A DNA stretch of 5,417 nucleotides from assembly GCA_903850275.1 (NCBI GenBank), contig CAINLH010000327.1:1-5417 (forward strand). Direction: 5' to 3'. The first letter of the stretch is position 1, and each line of letters opens with the position of its first letter. The position numbers and the translations under genes are program-made. The DNA is from an uncultured Acidimicrobium sp. (lineage in GTDB: Bacteria > Actinomycetota > Acidimicrobiia > Acidimicrobiales > Ilumatobacteraceae). Below, piece after piece: positions 4,559 to 5,417 of this stretch. Below the pieces are notes generated by a model, which saw only the letters and a list, made by a program, of their open reading frames with translations, was not told where the DNA came from and made no database searches.

Positions 4559-5417
4559 GTATCAAGCGCATCGAAATTGTTCGGGCCCACATCAACCTGG
4601 TTTCACCGTTTAGAACTTCGTTTGGCACCGAGGTAGATCGCGAACTGTTGTATGTCCATGTAATAGGCGACGACGAAGAGGGTTGGGGCGAATGCGTTGC
4701 AATGGCCGCACCGCTGTATTCATCCGAATATGTGGATGGTTGCGAGGAAGTAATCAAGCGGTATCTCATTCCGCTTGTAACACCCACCATGACCGCCCAC
4801 GAGTTTGTGATTGCCGCCGCCAGCATTCGGGGCAACTTCATGGCCAAGGCTGCTGTTGAGGCAGCGCTTTTGGATTATCAACTGCGTTGCACTCGGTTGT
4901 CTTTGGCAGGTTTTCTGGGTGCCACTCAAACAAGAGTTGCTTCTGGCGTGTCGGTCGGCATTCAGCCCGACATCGACACCTTGCTCGGCGTTGTTGAGGG
5001 CTACCGAAAAGACGGGTACGTGCGCATCAAGTTAAAGATTGAACCTGGTTTTGATATCGATCGCGTACGCGCAGTTCGACAAGCGTTCGGTGATGAAATG
5101 TTGCTGCAGGTAGATGCGAATGCGGCATACACCGTGGACGACGCAGCGCACTTGGCACGGTTAGACGAATTTAATTTGTTATTGATCGAGCAGCCTCTTC
5201 CAGAGGAAGACATTGTTGGCCACGTGGAGTTAAGCAAGCGCATTGCAACGCCGGTTTGTTTGGACGAATCGATTACTTCATACGACGTCGCGCGCGGTGC
5301 GCTTGATATCGGTGCGTGTTCGATTATCAATATCAAGCCTGGTCGTGTAGGCGGCTACATGGAGTCGAAGCGCATCCATGATCTGTGTTATTCGCGTGGC
5401 GTGCCGGTGTGGTGTGG
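4555..5417 (+). CDS. menC: o-Succinylbenzoate synthase / N-succinylamino acid racemase (enolase superfamily), C-terminus off window
   Basis: An enolase-superfamily enzyme of the muconate-lactonizing subgroup, belonging to the promiscuous NSAR/OSBS branch. Such enzymes dehydrate SHCHC to o-succinylbenzoate in menaquinone synthesis and/or racemise N-succinylamino acids. The 287 codons seen lack the last 80 or so residues. The N-terminal capping domain carries the substrate loop PFRTSFGT at 18-25. The barrel has KLK at 159-161, metal ligands D187 (VDAN), E212 (IEQP) and D237 (LDES), and the second catalytic lysine K261 in NIKPGRVGG. This spacing matches the Amycolatopsis NSAR (K163, D189, E214, D239, K263) with a constant offset of two, as recalled from the literature. 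R264 matches the second-shell Arg266 tied to racemase activity. The final PVWCG begins the usual substrate loop. The ATGA overlap with the acyltransferase gene favours the racemase role; a menaquinone role remains possible because no other men genes are in view. Confidence 0.92.
   Translation, partial: MSIKRIEIVRAHINLVSPFRTSFGTEVDRELLYVHVIGDDEEGWGECVAMAAPLYSSEYVDGCEEVIKRYLIPLVTPTMTAHEFVIAAASIRGNFMAKAAVEAALLDYQLRCTRLSLAGFLGATQTRVASGVSVGIQPDIDTLLGVVEGYRKDGYVRIKLKIEPGFDIDRVRAVRQAFGDEMLLQVDANAAYTVDDAAHLARLDEFNLLLIEQPLPEEDIVGHVELSKRIATPVCLDESITSYDVARGALDIGACSIINIKPGRVGGYMESKRIHDLCYSRGVPVWC

Noticed and set aside
4275..4847. A 190-codon minus-strand frame across the acyltransferase-racemase junction
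   Set aside because: Both plus-strand genes have clear family motifs here. The antisense frame shows low-complexity composition and no recognisable domain.

Overview
The window is a compact bacterial chromosome segment of roughly 50-55% G+C, judged by eye. It looks like a streamlined, aquatic-type actinobacterium, but this is inference. The supporting signs are an NSAR-type enolase, a short uracil phosphoribosyltransferase, and several genes with a -10-like TANNNT box 6-8 nt before the start codon and no clear Shine-Dalgarno (SD) site, as in leaderless actinobacterial transcripts. No mobile elements, CRISPR arrays, tRNAs or rRNAs were seen.

Layout. Bases 1-804 (minus strand, cut at the left edge) encode the N-terminal part of a Tat-exported family 5 (peptide/oligopeptide-type) ABC substrate-binding protein. 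A 330-bp gene-free region with two short palindromes follows. Then comes an unrecognised protein of about 195 residues (1135-1731, plus), convergent with a small XRE-type helix-turn-helix regulator (1753-2013, minus). The regulator is divergent from a 6-phosphofructokinase gene (2091-3125, plus), and a perfect 7-bp inverted repeat lies between them. The phosphofructokinase converges, with 3 nt between stop codons, on uracil phosphoribosyltransferase upp (3129-3764, minus). Divergent from upp, after only 35 bp, is a two-gene operon: a COG3375-type GNAT acyltransferase (3800-4558) and an o-succinylbenzoate synthase / N-succinylamino acid racemase (4555 to the right edge), joined by an ATGA overlap.

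How they work together. The phosphofructokinase and upp are housekeeping glycolysis and pyrimidine-salvage genes. The small regulator is placed to control itself and perhaps the phosphofructokinase gene. The GNAT-racemase pair matches the known arrangement for irreversible D- to L-amino acid conversion (N-succinylation, then racemisation, then desuccinylation), so a desuccinylase may lie beyond the right edge. The most interesting points are this pair, the unusual phosphofructokinase determinants (GGNGS with PKTIDND), the recurring leaderless start architecture, and the orphan protein. Nothing here is clearly a new system.
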